Assembly (NCBI GenBank): GCA_016928525.1
Contig: JAFGKO010000123.1
Location: forward strand, 1 to 15,860
From: Anaerolineales bacterium
GTDB taxonomy: Bacteria; Chloroflexota; Anaerolineae; Anaerolineales; Villigracilaceae
Reading direction: 5' to 3'
DNA length: 15,860 bases
Shown: piece after piece, positions 6,948-13,778 of the stretch
Layout of the letters: the number at the start of each line of letters is the position of its first letter
Position numbering within the stretch: the first letter of the stretch is position 1
Notes under the pieces: generated by a model
Database searches by the model: none
The model's input: only the letters and a program-made list of their open reading frames with translations
Told to the model about the DNA's origin: nothing
Position numbers and translations under genes: made by a program

Positions 6948-7994
6948 ATGCTTGGACTGGAAAAACTACTCTCACTCAGCCTGACTCTGTTGATGTTGAC
7001 GGCCTGCAGCGTTACCTTTTGGGACGCTTCAGAAAATACGCCTGAGCCTACCCTCGGTATGGAGACAGCTCTCGCCATTGCAGCCGCGACCGCTGAAATT
7101 CCTCGCCCCACACCGACGCCAGCGGCGCTAGGGACAATTGAGAACCCCTTGGTCCTGACGTTGCCGCCGGGCAGCTCTGCAGATGTAGAACGTGTTGAGG
7201 CGGGTAAAGCCTTTGCCGAACAGCTTTCCGAAGTGACCGGCTATACATTCGTGGTGGTTGCGCCAGAATCTTATGCCAGATTAGTAGATGCTATAGGAAA
7301 AGGGAACGCACACATTGCTGTTCTGCCTGATTATGCCTATGCCCTGGCGTACGAAAATGGATACGTAAATGCGGCTTTTGCCAGCTTAAAATCGGGAGAA
7401 AAGGCCTATGGGGCGCAGTTCATCGCTCGCAAGGATGCAGGCTTCAAGTCCTATTTTGATACGCAGACGGAAGAAAATACTGCGGATGCGGCCACGGCCC
7501 TGTCCCAGTTCCGCGACAAAAAGCCTTGCTGGTCAGACGAGACTTCCCCTTCCGGGTATGTCATACCATCCGGAATCCTGGCGCACAACGACATTTCCCT
7601 TCGTCTCCCCGCCTTTGTGCAAGGCCAGCCTACGGTAGTGCGGGCGGTGTATGTCGGTGGTATTTGCGACTTTGGCGCTACGTACATCGATGCGCGTGAC
7701 TTTCCCGCCGTGCTGGATGAATACCCCGATGCGCTTGAACGGGTGCGTGTGATCTGGCGTATCCCGCCAATCATCCCTTACGAAACCTTCGTGATTGCTC
7801 GCACTTTGCCGCCGGAAATAGTACAGGCCTTAGAGGACGCTATGTTCCGGATATCTGGCATGCAAGCTGGGAGGCAGGTCTTGGGGCAGGCTTACGGAAT
7901 CGAAGAGTGGGAGCGTATTACGGACGCGTTCTATGAGGAATTTCGCCTGTATCTTGATGCTTCTGGTGTTGATTTGGAGAGCCTGCTAAATTGA
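6948..7994 (+). CDS. PhnD-like ABC transporter substrate-binding lipoprotein (first copy)
   Basis: This 348-residue protein begins with a lipoprotein signal peptide ending in LMLTAC, with C20 as the lipidated residue, then a Pro/Thr-rich linker (to about 62). The rest follows the phosphate/phosphite/phosphonate-binding (PhnD, type 2 periplasmic-binding) fold. VVAPESYARLVDAIGKGNAHIAVL is the typical first-lobe stretch, here about residues 101-124. DETSPSGYVIPSGIL corresponds to the ligand-loop segment usually written STSG in the family. It is clearly diverged from the second copy at 8126. The start at 6948 lacks a good ribosome binding site but gives a correctly sized signal peptide. It is separated from the second copy by 131 bases containing a promoter, so it may be expressed independently. 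The ligand is not known. Confidence 0.8.
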   Translation: MLGLEKLLSLSLTLLMLTACSVTFWDASENTPEPTLGMETALAIAAATAEIPRPTPTPAALGTIENPLVLTLPPGSSADVERVEAGKAFAEQLSEVTGYTFVVVAPESYARLVDAIGKGNAHIAVLPDYAYALAYENGYVNAAFASLKSGEKAYGAQFIARKDAGFKSYFDTQTEENTADAATALSQFRDKKPCWSDETSPSGYVIPSGILAHNDISLRLPAFVQGQPTVVRAVYVGGICDFGATYIDARDFPAVLDEYPDALERVRVIWRIPPIIPYETFVIARTLPPEIVQALEDAMFRISGMQAGRQVLGQAYGIEEWERITDAFYEEFRLYLDASGVDLESLLN

Positions 7995-8059
7995 TAATCT
8001 TAAAATTTAGGTTAAAGATTGATTATGGTTACAAATAACACTTGCTCACCTTGCAATTT

Positions 8060-8068
8060 TGTTATAAT
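8060..8068 (+). promoter_or_regulatory. Extended -10 promoter of the transporter operon
   Basis: TG-T-TATAAT (TG at 8060-8061, TATAAT at 8063-8068) is a perfect extended -10 element; the -35 is weak (TTGCTC at 8042-8047, spacing 15). The transcript would start near 8075 and carry a small GC hairpin (8081-8096, GGGGA/TCCCC) before the GAGAGGAG ribosome binding site. Confidence 0.55.
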
Positions 8069-8125
8069 ATCAAGGCTGTAAGGGGAACGTCCCCCTATCA
8101 TCCCAATCTTCTGAGAGGAGAAGAA

Positions 8126-9232
8126 ATGAAAAAAGCACGCCTATCATATATGTTGTTCGCTTTAGTGGCTGCGTTAGCTCTTGCACTTTCCGCTTGTGGC
8201 CCGCAGCCGACCGAGGCTCCCGCGCCTGCGCCCGAGCCCACCGCGATGCCTGAACCCACCGCGGTCCCGGAACCGACCGAGGCACCCGCTGCCATCGGCG
8301 AGGAAGGACACCCCATCAAGGTGCTGTTTGTCCCGTCTGTGGATGTCGACTTCATGATCGCCGGTGGCGATCTATTAGAAGTTGCTCTGAACGAAGCCAC
8401 TGGCCTATACTTCGAAGCTAGTGTCCCGACTTCTTATGCCGCGACAATCGAAGAAATGTGTGCTTCCCCCGAAGACACCATCGGCTTCATCCCTGCTATG
8501 GGTTACGCTCTTGCGAACCAACTCTGCGGCGTTGAGCCCGGTTTGGCTTCTGAGCGCTACGGCTGGAATGTCTACTGGACCGAGTTCCTTGTAGCTCGCG
8601 ATAGCGATTACCAAACCATCGAAGACCTGGAAGGCGCCACTTGGGCTTATCCGGATGCTGGTTCCACCTCTGGTTTCCTGTATCCCTCCGCCATCTTTGA
8701 TGACGCTGGCGTCACCATTGGCGAGACCGTCGAAGCTGGCGGTCACCCGCAGGCTGTGAAAGCTGTCTACAATGGAGAAGCAGATGTTGCTACCGCTTAC
8801 TTCAGTGCTCCCTTGCTGCCAGAAGGCAGTTGGACGACTGATATGTCCCCGGATGTTCCCGACGAAGTCGTTGCCGACTGCGCCCCGAACGAAGAGGCCA
8901 AACTGTACTGCGGTGAGTACCGCGTGCTGGATGCCCGCGCTGCCATCGTGGAAGAAGCCCCCGATGTTGTCCAAAAGGTCCGCATTCTGACTCTCTCTGG
9001 TGAGATTCCCAATGACACCATGTCCTTCTCGCCTGAGTTCCCCGCTGACCTCCGCCAGACCGTCATGGACGCACTCGTAGCCTACATCGCGACCGATGCC
9101 TGTGCAGAAACTCTCTGTAACGAGAAATTCTATGACTGGACCGGCGCTGGCCCGATCTTCGACGAGAACTTCGATGGCGTACGCTTGCTCATGGAAGCTC
9201 AGGGCATTACCCTGGAAAACCTTGGCGAGTAG
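8126..9232 (+). CDS. PhnD-like ABC transporter substrate-binding lipoprotein (second copy)
   Basis: From the ATG at 8126 the protein has 368 residues. The signal peptide ends in LALSAC with C24 as the lipidation site, followed by a tether of PEPTA-type repeats (about 28-55). The binding domain starts at IKVLFVPSVDVDF. It carries the ligand-loop motif PDAGSTSGFLYP, very close to the STSG motif of PhnD, then GGHPQAVKAVYNGEADVATAYFSAP, a stretch typical of the family. GAGAGGAGAAGAA sits directly before the ATG. A longer frame from 8042 is rejected because it starts inside the promoter. Codon use looks strongly biased, fitting an abundant binding protein. The ATPase and permease genes follow after a hairpin. 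Several cysteine pairs in the mature part may form disulfides. Confidence 0.88.
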   Translation: MKKARLSYMLFALVAALALALSACGPQPTEAPAPAPEPTAMPEPTAVPEPTEAPAAIGEEGHPIKVLFVPSVDVDFMIAGGDLLEVALNEATGLYFEASVPTSYAATIEEMCASPEDTIGFIPAMGYALANQLCGVEPGLASERYGWNVYWTEFLVARDSDYQTIEDLEGATWAYPDAGSTSGFLYPSAIFDDAGVTIGETVEAGGHPQAVKAVYNGEADVATAYFSAPLLPEGSWTTDMSPDVPDEVVADCAPNEEAKLYCGEYRVLDARAAIVEEAPDVVQKVRILTLSGEIPNDTMSFSPEFPADLRQTVMDALVAYIATDACAETLCNEKFYDWTGAGPIFDENFDGVRLLMEAQGITLENLGE

Positions 9233-9249
9233 TCAATCAACTTAACAAT

Positions 9250-9284
9250 AATGCAGCCTCAGACAATTTGTCTGGGGCTGCATT
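9250..9284 (+). terminator. Stem-loop between binding-protein and ATPase genes
   Basis: Sixteen bases at 9250-9265 pair with 9269-9284 (one G-U pair), loop ATT. No U-tract follows, so it is more likely a partial terminator or an mRNA-stabilising structure that lets the binding protein be made in excess over the ATPase and permease. Confidence 0.6.
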
Positions 9285-9308
9285 ATCTGAAAAACGGGAA
9301 TAAGACTT

Positions 9309-10061
9309 ATGCTAGAGATCAAGAATCTTACGAAAATTTATGATGGCGGTACCCTGGCATTGGATAATGTCAGTTTTACGGTTCCACAAGGCGCATTTCT
9401 CGCTGTCATCGGTTTGAGTGGCTCCGGTAAATCAACTTTGCTACGCTGCATCAACCGCCTGATCGAGCCAACGGCTGGAGACATTATTTGGGAAGGCACA
9501 AACGTCACAGCGGCATCAGATGACGAGTTACGCACTATCCGTCGTAAGATCGGCATGGTTTTCCAGCATTTCAATCTAGTCCATCGCTCTTCGGTGCTGA
9601 CCAACGTCCTCTCCGGACGCTTGGGGTATGTCAACCCCGCGATGAGCTTACTCAACCGTTTCCCAAAAAACGATATCGAAAATGCCTACAAGGAAATGGA
9701 ACGCGTGGGAATCGCCGAGAAGGCCCATCAGCGCGCTGATGAGTTAAGCGGTGGCCAGCAACAGCGCGTTGGGATTGCGCGCGCCATGATGCAGGATCCT
9801 GCCATCATTCTTGCAGACGAACCCGTTGCCAGCCTTGACCCCGTCCTGGCACACTCCATTATGCAATATCTTGAAAAGATCAACAAAGAAGAAGGTGTAA
9901 CCGTGCTGTGCAGCCTACACTTCCTCGATCTGGTGCATCGCTACGCTGACCGTGCCATCGCCCTCAACGAGGGTAAATTGATGTTCGATGGGCCTCCCAG
10001 AGATATTGACGACGAAAAATTCCGCGAAATTTACGGTAAAGATGCTGAGCGTGTGGGGTGA
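9309..10061 (+). CDS. phnC: PhnC-like phosphonate-type ABC transporter ATPase
   Basis: The 250-residue protein has all ABC ATPase motifs in order: Walker A GLSGSGKST (35-43), Q-loop Q86, signature LSGGQ (146-150), Walker B IILADE (166-171) and H-loop H204. SLHFLDLVHRYADRAIAL near the end and the SGRLGYVNP stretch (102-110) are characteristic of PhnC rather than of other importer ATPases. It powers uptake at the cytoplasmic face with the permease that starts 11 bases downstream. The ATG at 9309 has only a weak upstream purine stretch; expression may rely on read-through past the hairpin at 9250-9284. No residue essential for ATP hydrolysis is missing. Confidence 0.9.
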   Translation: MLEIKNLTKIYDGGTLALDNVSFTVPQGAFLAVIGLSGSGKSTLLRCINRLIEPTAGDIIWEGTNVTAASDDELRTIRRKIGMVFQHFNLVHRSSVLTNVLSGRLGYVNPAMSLLNRFPKNDIENAYKEMERVGIAEKAHQRADELSGGQQQRVGIARAMMQDPAIILADEPVASLDPVLAHSIMQYLEKINKEEGVTVLCSLHFLDLVHRYADRAIALNEGKLMFDGPPRDIDDEKFREIYGKDAERVG

Positions 10062-10072
10062 GGAATAAAATT

Positions 10073-11896
10073 ATGAAAAAAGAAAAATCACTCATTAAAT
10101 CTGTTGGTATCGGTTTTGCGGTTGTTCTAACCATCATTGTATTTGCATATGCTTTCCAGGTCACGGATGTCAATTTTGAAACCACCCGATCAGAGGTACG
10201 TCTGACACAACTGACACGCGTTCTCCGTGCGCTTGTCCAACCAGATGTTCTTACTTACGAAAAAGAAGAAATTAACGCAGAGGCTACTTTTTATTTACCT
10301 TGTCCTGATGATGGTAGCGAACTTGAATTTCCCCCAGTTGATACGACTGGGCCTTACCTAAAAACAAGTGTCTCTTGTGCCTCTCCCAAAGAAATGGTGA
10401 CCGTTGAAGGATTCAACTTAATTCCCAATTCAACCGGGCCAATTAACTTTGTCACATCCAGCGGCGTGAATAAACAAGTAGGGAGCTTTGCGGCTGATGC
10501 AAACGGACATTTTGTTGAAAACATAGAAATCCCAACGAGACAACCTGTTGCAGAGGCACAAACACTTCGGGCGATCTCGCGCGTCAATGTCGGTGGCCCA
10601 AAATTTACCGATACTGCGATCGCAACATGGGATAAAATCGTTGAGACAATCTTCATCGCTTTTCTTGCCACCGTTATCGGTACATTGATTGCAATTCCGG
10701 TTAGTTTTGCTGCCGCTCGCAACCTGATGGCTGAAAACACCAGCCCACTGACCAGCATTGCGTTTTCAATCATCAGTTGGCCTATCGGTATTTGGGTCGG
10801 GATGATAGTCGCCCGGTGGCTGCAAACACTGATTGCACCAATCACAGATACGACAATATTGGCGGTGTTGGGGGCAGTGATTAGCCCTACTCTTATCTTT
10901 TTCTTGCTTCGCTGGAGTATTCCTGCTGAAGATAGCGAAAAGCCCACACAGACAATGCGTATCGCCCGTATAGCGGCCATGTTGGTGGTGGCTATTTTCG
11001 GCGTAGTCACCATCTTCTTATGGGGTACGCTGGCAAGCAAAATGGGCGCATCACTTGCTGAGGCTCTAGGTAAATTTAGCTTCCTGGGAAATTTCCTCTT
11101 CCAAATTGGTGAAATTACCACCATGCTGATCCCGCTTCTGGTTGCGGTCAGTAGCGGAGCTGTGCTAGCAAATACGCTCAGCAAGATCGGACAACGCATC
11201 AGTGACGGACTTAATCCTGCCACAGTCAAGCTGATCAATATTGTGCTAACCGCGTTGGCTGGGGCGTTATTGTTCGCCATCGTAGGCGCAGGTATTGAGT
11301 GGTTCTATCAGATCGGCGACCCTGTCAAAACATTGTATTGGCCTGCCGGGATTGGCGCTGTACTAGGCATTCTTCTTGCGCTCATCGCAAAGGCCAAACA
11401 AGCACTACCTACGGGCATGGTTGTCTATTCCATCACGCGCACGCTTCTCAACGGAACCCGCTCTGTCGAACCACTCATCATGGCAATCGTGGCGGTGATC
11501 TGGGTTGGCATTGGGCCATTTGCTGGCTCTCTTGCTTTGGCGCTGCACACCGTTGCATCTTTGTCCAAGCTGTATTCTGAACAGGTTGAAAGCATCTCTA
11601 CCGGACCGATGGAAGCTGTACGGGCAACCGGCGCCAACCAGTTGCAAACCATCATCTACGCTGTCATTCCACAGATTATCCCGCCTTATATCTCTTTTAC
11701 CATGTACCGCTGGGATATCAACGTGCGTATGTCCACCATCATCGGTTTCGTAGGCGGCGGCGGTATCGGCTTCCTGCTGATTCAGAACATCAACCTGCTC
11801 AACTATCGCGGCGCGAGTGTGCAGATGCTTGCTATCGCCGTGGTTGTCGCTTCGATGGACTATGTAAGCTCCGCCATCCGTGAACGTTACGTTTAG
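10073..11896 (+). CDS. phnE: PhnE-like ABC transporter permease, enlarged with inserted domains
   Basis: From the ATG at 10073 (GAGG at 10060-10063 upstream) the protein has 607 residues, about twice the usual PhnE. The layout is: one helix (about 10-28); an extracytoplasmic domain (about 30-190) with two Cys pairs' worth of cysteines and a TVEGFNLIPNSTGPINF-like stretch recalling Ig/TIG folds; the first part of the permease domain ending in VSFAAARNLM (about 210-219); a 230-residue block with about six more helices; then the second part. The second part has RTLLNGTRSVEPL (456-468), IGPFAGSLALALHTVASLSKLY and the coupling-helix motif EAVRATGANQ. In ordinary PhnE, AARNLM and the RTLLNGTRS-like segment are close together, so the block interrupts the conserved domain. 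A GTG at 10058 would overlap the ATPase stop but gives no better start. Confidence 0.85.
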   Translation: MKKEKSLIKSVGIGFAVVLTIIVFAYAFQVTDVNFETTRSEVRLTQLTRVLRALVQPDVLTYEKEEINAEATFYLPCPDDGSELEFPPVDTTGPYLKTSVSCASPKEMVTVEGFNLIPNSTGPINFVTSSGVNKQVGSFAADANGHFVENIEIPTRQPVAEAQTLRAISRVNVGGPKFTDTAIATWDKIVETIFIAFLATVIGTLIAIPVSFAAARNLMAENTSPLTSIAFSIISWPIGIWVGMIVARWLQTLIAPITDTTILAVLGAVISPTLIFFLLRWSIPAEDSEKPTQTMRIARIAAMLVVAIFGVVTIFLWGTLASKMGASLAEALGKFSFLGNFLFQIGEITTMLIPLLVAVSSGAVLANTLSKIGQRISDGLNPATVKLINIVLTALAGALLFAIVGAGIEWFYQIGDPVKTLYWPAGIGAVLGILLALIAKAKQALPTGMVVYSITRTLLNGTRSVEPLIMAIVAVIWVGIGPFAGSLALALHTVASLSKLYSEQVESISTGPMEAVRATGANQLQTIIYAVIPQIIPPYISFTMYRWDINVRMSTIIGFVGGGGIGFLLIQNINLLNYRGASVQMLAIAVVVASMDYVSSAIRERYV

Positions 11897-11917
11897 AAAC
11901 TAATACGATCAAGTTGT

Positions 11918-11950
11918 ATGAGTGCGGACAATTGTCCGCACTCATTGTTT
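11918..11950 (+). terminator. Perfect palindromic terminator of the transporter operon
   Basis: The 28 bases 11918-11945 are a perfect palindrome (arm ATGAGTGCGGACAA), followed by TGTTT. It starts 21 bases after the permease stop. It also decides the start of the next gene: the ATG at 11918 lies inside this hairpin and is unlikely to be used. Confidence 0.7.
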
Positions 11951-11968
11951 AAGGTAGAATTCCTGCCA

Positions 11969-12625
11969 ATGTGGAAAACCTTTCTCAAGTGGACCTGGCG
12001 TATCATCCGGACCCTGCTCCTGCTCGGCCTGCTGGTCCTTTTCCTGCCCCGCCTCATCACCTCGATCTATGCTGTCTTCCGAACTTTTTCTGTGGAAGAC
12101 GTTTCAACTGAACGGGTGGCGATCGTCTTCGGTGCTGGCCTGCGCCGCGACGGTTCTCCCACCGCCGTGCTACGCGACCGTGTGGAAACCGCCGCGCAAC
12201 TGTACTTCGATGGCAAGGTCGAAAAACTGCTGATGAGCGGCGACAATCGCTTTGTGGACTACAACGAGCCGGAAGCCATGCGCCTTCATGCGCTCAGCCT
12301 GGGTGTCCCGGATGAAGCGATTGTGCTCGATTACGCCGGTCGCCGCACCTACGATACCTGTTATCGCGCCCGGGCCATTTTTGGGGTCGAATCGGCGATC
12401 CTGGTCACCCAGGATTTTCATTTGCCACGCGCTTTGTTTACCTGTAACGCTTTGGGTGTCAAGGCAACGGGCGTGGGAGCAAATAATTTTTACTATCTTA
12501 AACGGTCACGCTTGTATTGGAACACTCGTGAACTGTTTGCCACCGTTGGCGCCTTTTGGGATGTATACTTCAAGAAACCGCTGCCCGTGCTGGGCGAGCC
12601 TGAGCCAATTTTTCCGGTTTCATGA
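11969..12625 (+). CDS. SanA/YdcF-like DUF218 membrane protein
   Basis: From the ATG at 11969 the protein has 218 residues, with one N-terminal membrane helix (about 13-34) and a DUF218 domain. Visible motifs are VAIVFGAGLRRDGSPTAVL (50-68), LLMSGDN (87-93), NEPEAMRLHALSLGVP (99-114), YAGRRTYDTCYRA (122-134) and LVTQDFHLPRAL (145-156). This order fits the SanA branch, known in E. coli from vancomycin exclusion at high temperature; other DUF218 members act in envelope biogenesis. The biochemical activity is not established. The basic N-terminal stretch (WKTFLKWTWRIIR) supports an inside start and the domain outside. AAGGTAG (11951-11957) precedes the ATG by 11 bases. The end is proline-rich. 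Confidence 0.82.
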   Translation: MWKTFLKWTWRIIRTLLLLGLLVLFLPRLITSIYAVFRTFSVEDVSTERVAIVFGAGLRRDGSPTAVLRDRVETAAQLYFDGKVEKLLMSGDNRFVDYNEPEAMRLHALSLGVPDEAIVLDYAGRRTYDTCYRARAIFGVESAILVTQDFHLPRALFTCNALGVKATGVGANNFYYLKRSRLYWNTRELFATVGAFWDVYFKKPLPVLGEPEPIFPVS

Positions 12626-12637
12626 CAGAACAAGATG

Positions 12638-12643
12638 TATAAT
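12638..12643 (+). promoter_or_regulatory. Possible -10 element before the toxin-antitoxin genes
   Basis: A perfect TATAAT lies 16 bases before the antitoxin ATG (12660), with no clear -35. A GCGGAG ribosome binding site (12649-12653) follows. Confidence 0.35.
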
Positions 12644-12659
12644 TTGAGCGGAGCAAATC

Positions 12660-12920
12660 ATGCCACACAAAATTGGTGAAATGCAGTTGAAGTATGTAAC
12701 AGACGAAAGCGGCGAGAAGACAGCCGTTATTCTTCCGATTGAGGAATTCGAAGAGTTGCTTGAAGACATTGGTGATATGGCTGCTTTGCTTGAACGACGC
12801 GATGAGCCAACTATTCCCTTTGAAGAAGTTGTTGCAAAACTGAAAAAAAGATGGTCTCTTACCGGATTGAGATTAAATCATCTGCGGCGAAAGAGCTTGA
12901 AAAATTGCCACGCAAGATGA
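12660..12920 (+). CDS. RelB/Phd-like antitoxin with a probably frameshifted C terminus
   Basis: The frame as written encodes 86 residues. Residues 8-64 (MQLKYVTDESGEKTAVILPI..., EEFEELLEDIGDMAALLERR, IPFEEVVAKLKK) look like the small antitoxins paired with RelE-type toxins, which bind DNA and neutralise the toxin. After KLKK the reading becomes RWSLTGLRL..., unlike the family, and runs 70 bases into the toxin gene. Removing one A from the run at 12843-12849 gives KLKKDGLLPD and a stop at 12868-12870, the normal kind of ending, with a 70-residue product. So the gene is either frameshifted, misread at a homopolymer, or expressed through slippage. The ATG at 12660 has GCGGAG six bases upstream; ATG 12681 is an alternative start. 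Confidence 0.7.
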   Translation: MPHKIGEMQLKYVTDESGEKTAVILPIEEFEELLEDIGDMAALLERRDEPTIPFEEVVAKLKKRWSLTGLRLNHLRRKSLKNCHAR

Positions 12921-13111
12921 TTCCCCGGGTTGTTGCCATAATTAAAGGGTTAGCTGACAACCCTTATCCACAAGGCGTTAGAAAACTGGCTGGGTTTGAG
13001 CATACTTATCGCGTTCTCGTTGGGGATTATCGTATCTTGTATGATATTTTCGAAAAGAAGTTGATTGTTGAAATTATTCGAATACGGCAACGCAAAGATG
13101 CTTACAAGTGA
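12851..13111 (+). CDS. RelE/ParE superfamily toxin
   Basis: The 86-residue basic protein has the compact RelE layout: a first strand VSYRIEIKSSAAKELEKLP (2-20), a helix with IPRVVAIIKGLADNPYP (24-40), then YRVLVGDYRILYDI (53-66) and the closing VEIIRIRQRKDAYK (73-86). In RelE-type mRNA interferases this last region carries active-site residues. Here Q80 stands where many relatives have His in RIRHRKDAY, which could reduce activity. The ATG overlaps the antitoxin frame, normal for such pairs. The stop TGA (13109-13111) overlaps the ribosome binding site of the HD-domain gene. The target could be ribosome-bound mRNA or gyrase (ParE branch); sequence favours RelE. Confidence 0.85.
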   Translation: MVSYRIEIKSSAAKELEKLPRKMIPRVVAIIKGLADNPYPQGVRKLAGFEHTYRVLVGDYRILYDIFEKKLIVEIIRIRQRKDAYK

Positions 13112-13119
13112 GGAGTATT

Positions 13120-13689
13120 ATGACCCGTGACAAAGCCCTGGCTATTGTGCATGAATATGTTAAAAACGAGAACCTGGTCAAGCACATGCTGTGTGTGGAG
13201 GCTGCCATGCGTTTCTACGCCGAGAAATTTGGCGAAGATGTAGAGACTTGGGGATTGTTAGGCTTGCTGCACGATTTCGATTGGGAGATTCATCCTACGT
13301 TGGAAGAGCACCCGGCCAAAGGTGCGCTGATCCTGCGTGAACGTGGACTGGAAGAGGAACTCATCCAGGACATACTCAGCCACGGGTTTGGCTCCGATAT
13401 GCCCCCGCGTAACACCCTGCGCCGCAAGGCACTCTTCGCTTGCGACGAGATCACCGGTCTGATCACTGCTGTGGCGCTGGTGCGCCCCTCGCGCTCCCTG
13501 CTGGACCTGGAAGCCAAATCGGTCAAGAAGAAGTGGAAGGACAAGTCCTTCGCCGCCGGAACCGACCGCACTGAAATGGAAGAAGCAGCCGCAGACTTTG
13601 GAATAGAGCTGTGGGAGCACGTCGACAACGTTATCCTGGCCATGCGTAAGATCGCACCTGAATTGGGATTGGTGGGAAATGTTCAATAA
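13120..13689 (+). CDS. HD-domain hydrolase
   Basis: The 189-residue cytoplasmic protein has an HD metal-dependent phosphohydrolase domain: H22 in VKHMLCVEAAM, the HD pair H51/D52 in LLGLLHDFDWEIHP, H64 in EEHPAKGAL, H88 in DILSHG and D109 in FACDEITGL. This is the spacing of the small HDIG-type proteins common in many bacteria, whose substrate (a nucleotide or related phosphate ester) is unknown. I start at ATG 13120, with AGGAG at 13111-13115; an in-frame GTG at 13108 is the alternative. The ribosome binding site overlaps the toxin stop, so it is probably translated from the toxin-antitoxin transcript, an unusual neighbour for such a pair. It is not obviously a toxin-antitoxin partner itself. 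Confidence 0.82.
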   Translation: MTRDKALAIVHEYVKNENLVKHMLCVEAAMRFYAEKFGEDVETWGLLGLLHDFDWEIHPTLEEHPAKGALILRERGLEEELIQDILSHGFGSDMPPRNTLRRKALFACDEITGLITAVALVRPSRSLLDLEAKSVKKKWKDKSFAAGTDRTEMEEAAADFGIELWEHVDNVILAMRKIAPELGLVGNVQ

Positions 13690-13698
13690 TACAATTAT

Positions 13699-13778
13699 TT
13701 GTCACCCTGAACAAAGTGAAGGGTCTCCCGCGCGAAGCGCGGGGAACTTTCACTCGTTACGGTCAATCAGAGTGACAA
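13699..13778. repeat. Short dispersed inverted-repeat element (REP/MITE-like)
   Basis: An 80-base unit is bounded by imperfect 12-base inverted ends, TTGTCACCCTGA (13699-13710) and TCAGAGTGACAA (13767-13778), 11 of 12 matching. Inside is a GC-rich hairpin CCCGCGC-gaa-GCGCGGG (13727-13743). Its forward translation contains HPEQSEGSPARSA, a phrase I know as a recurrent false N terminus from 'CACCCTGAACAAAGTGAAGGGTC'-type repeats in diverse bacterial genomes. No second copy lies in the window. Confidence 0.6.

Noticed and set aside
8042..8125. Longer N terminus for the second PhnD-like protein
   Set aside because: The extra codons cover the extended -10 element and the ribosome binding site, and would bury the lipoprotein signal peptide.
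8405..8974. A 189-codon minus-strand frame inside the second PhnD-like gene
   Set aside because: Shadow of a strongly codon-biased gene; no domain recognised.
10354..11280. A 308-codon minus-strand frame inside the permease gene
   Set aside because: Its hydrophobic, low-complexity translation is the reverse image of the permease helices; no motif or start signal supports it.
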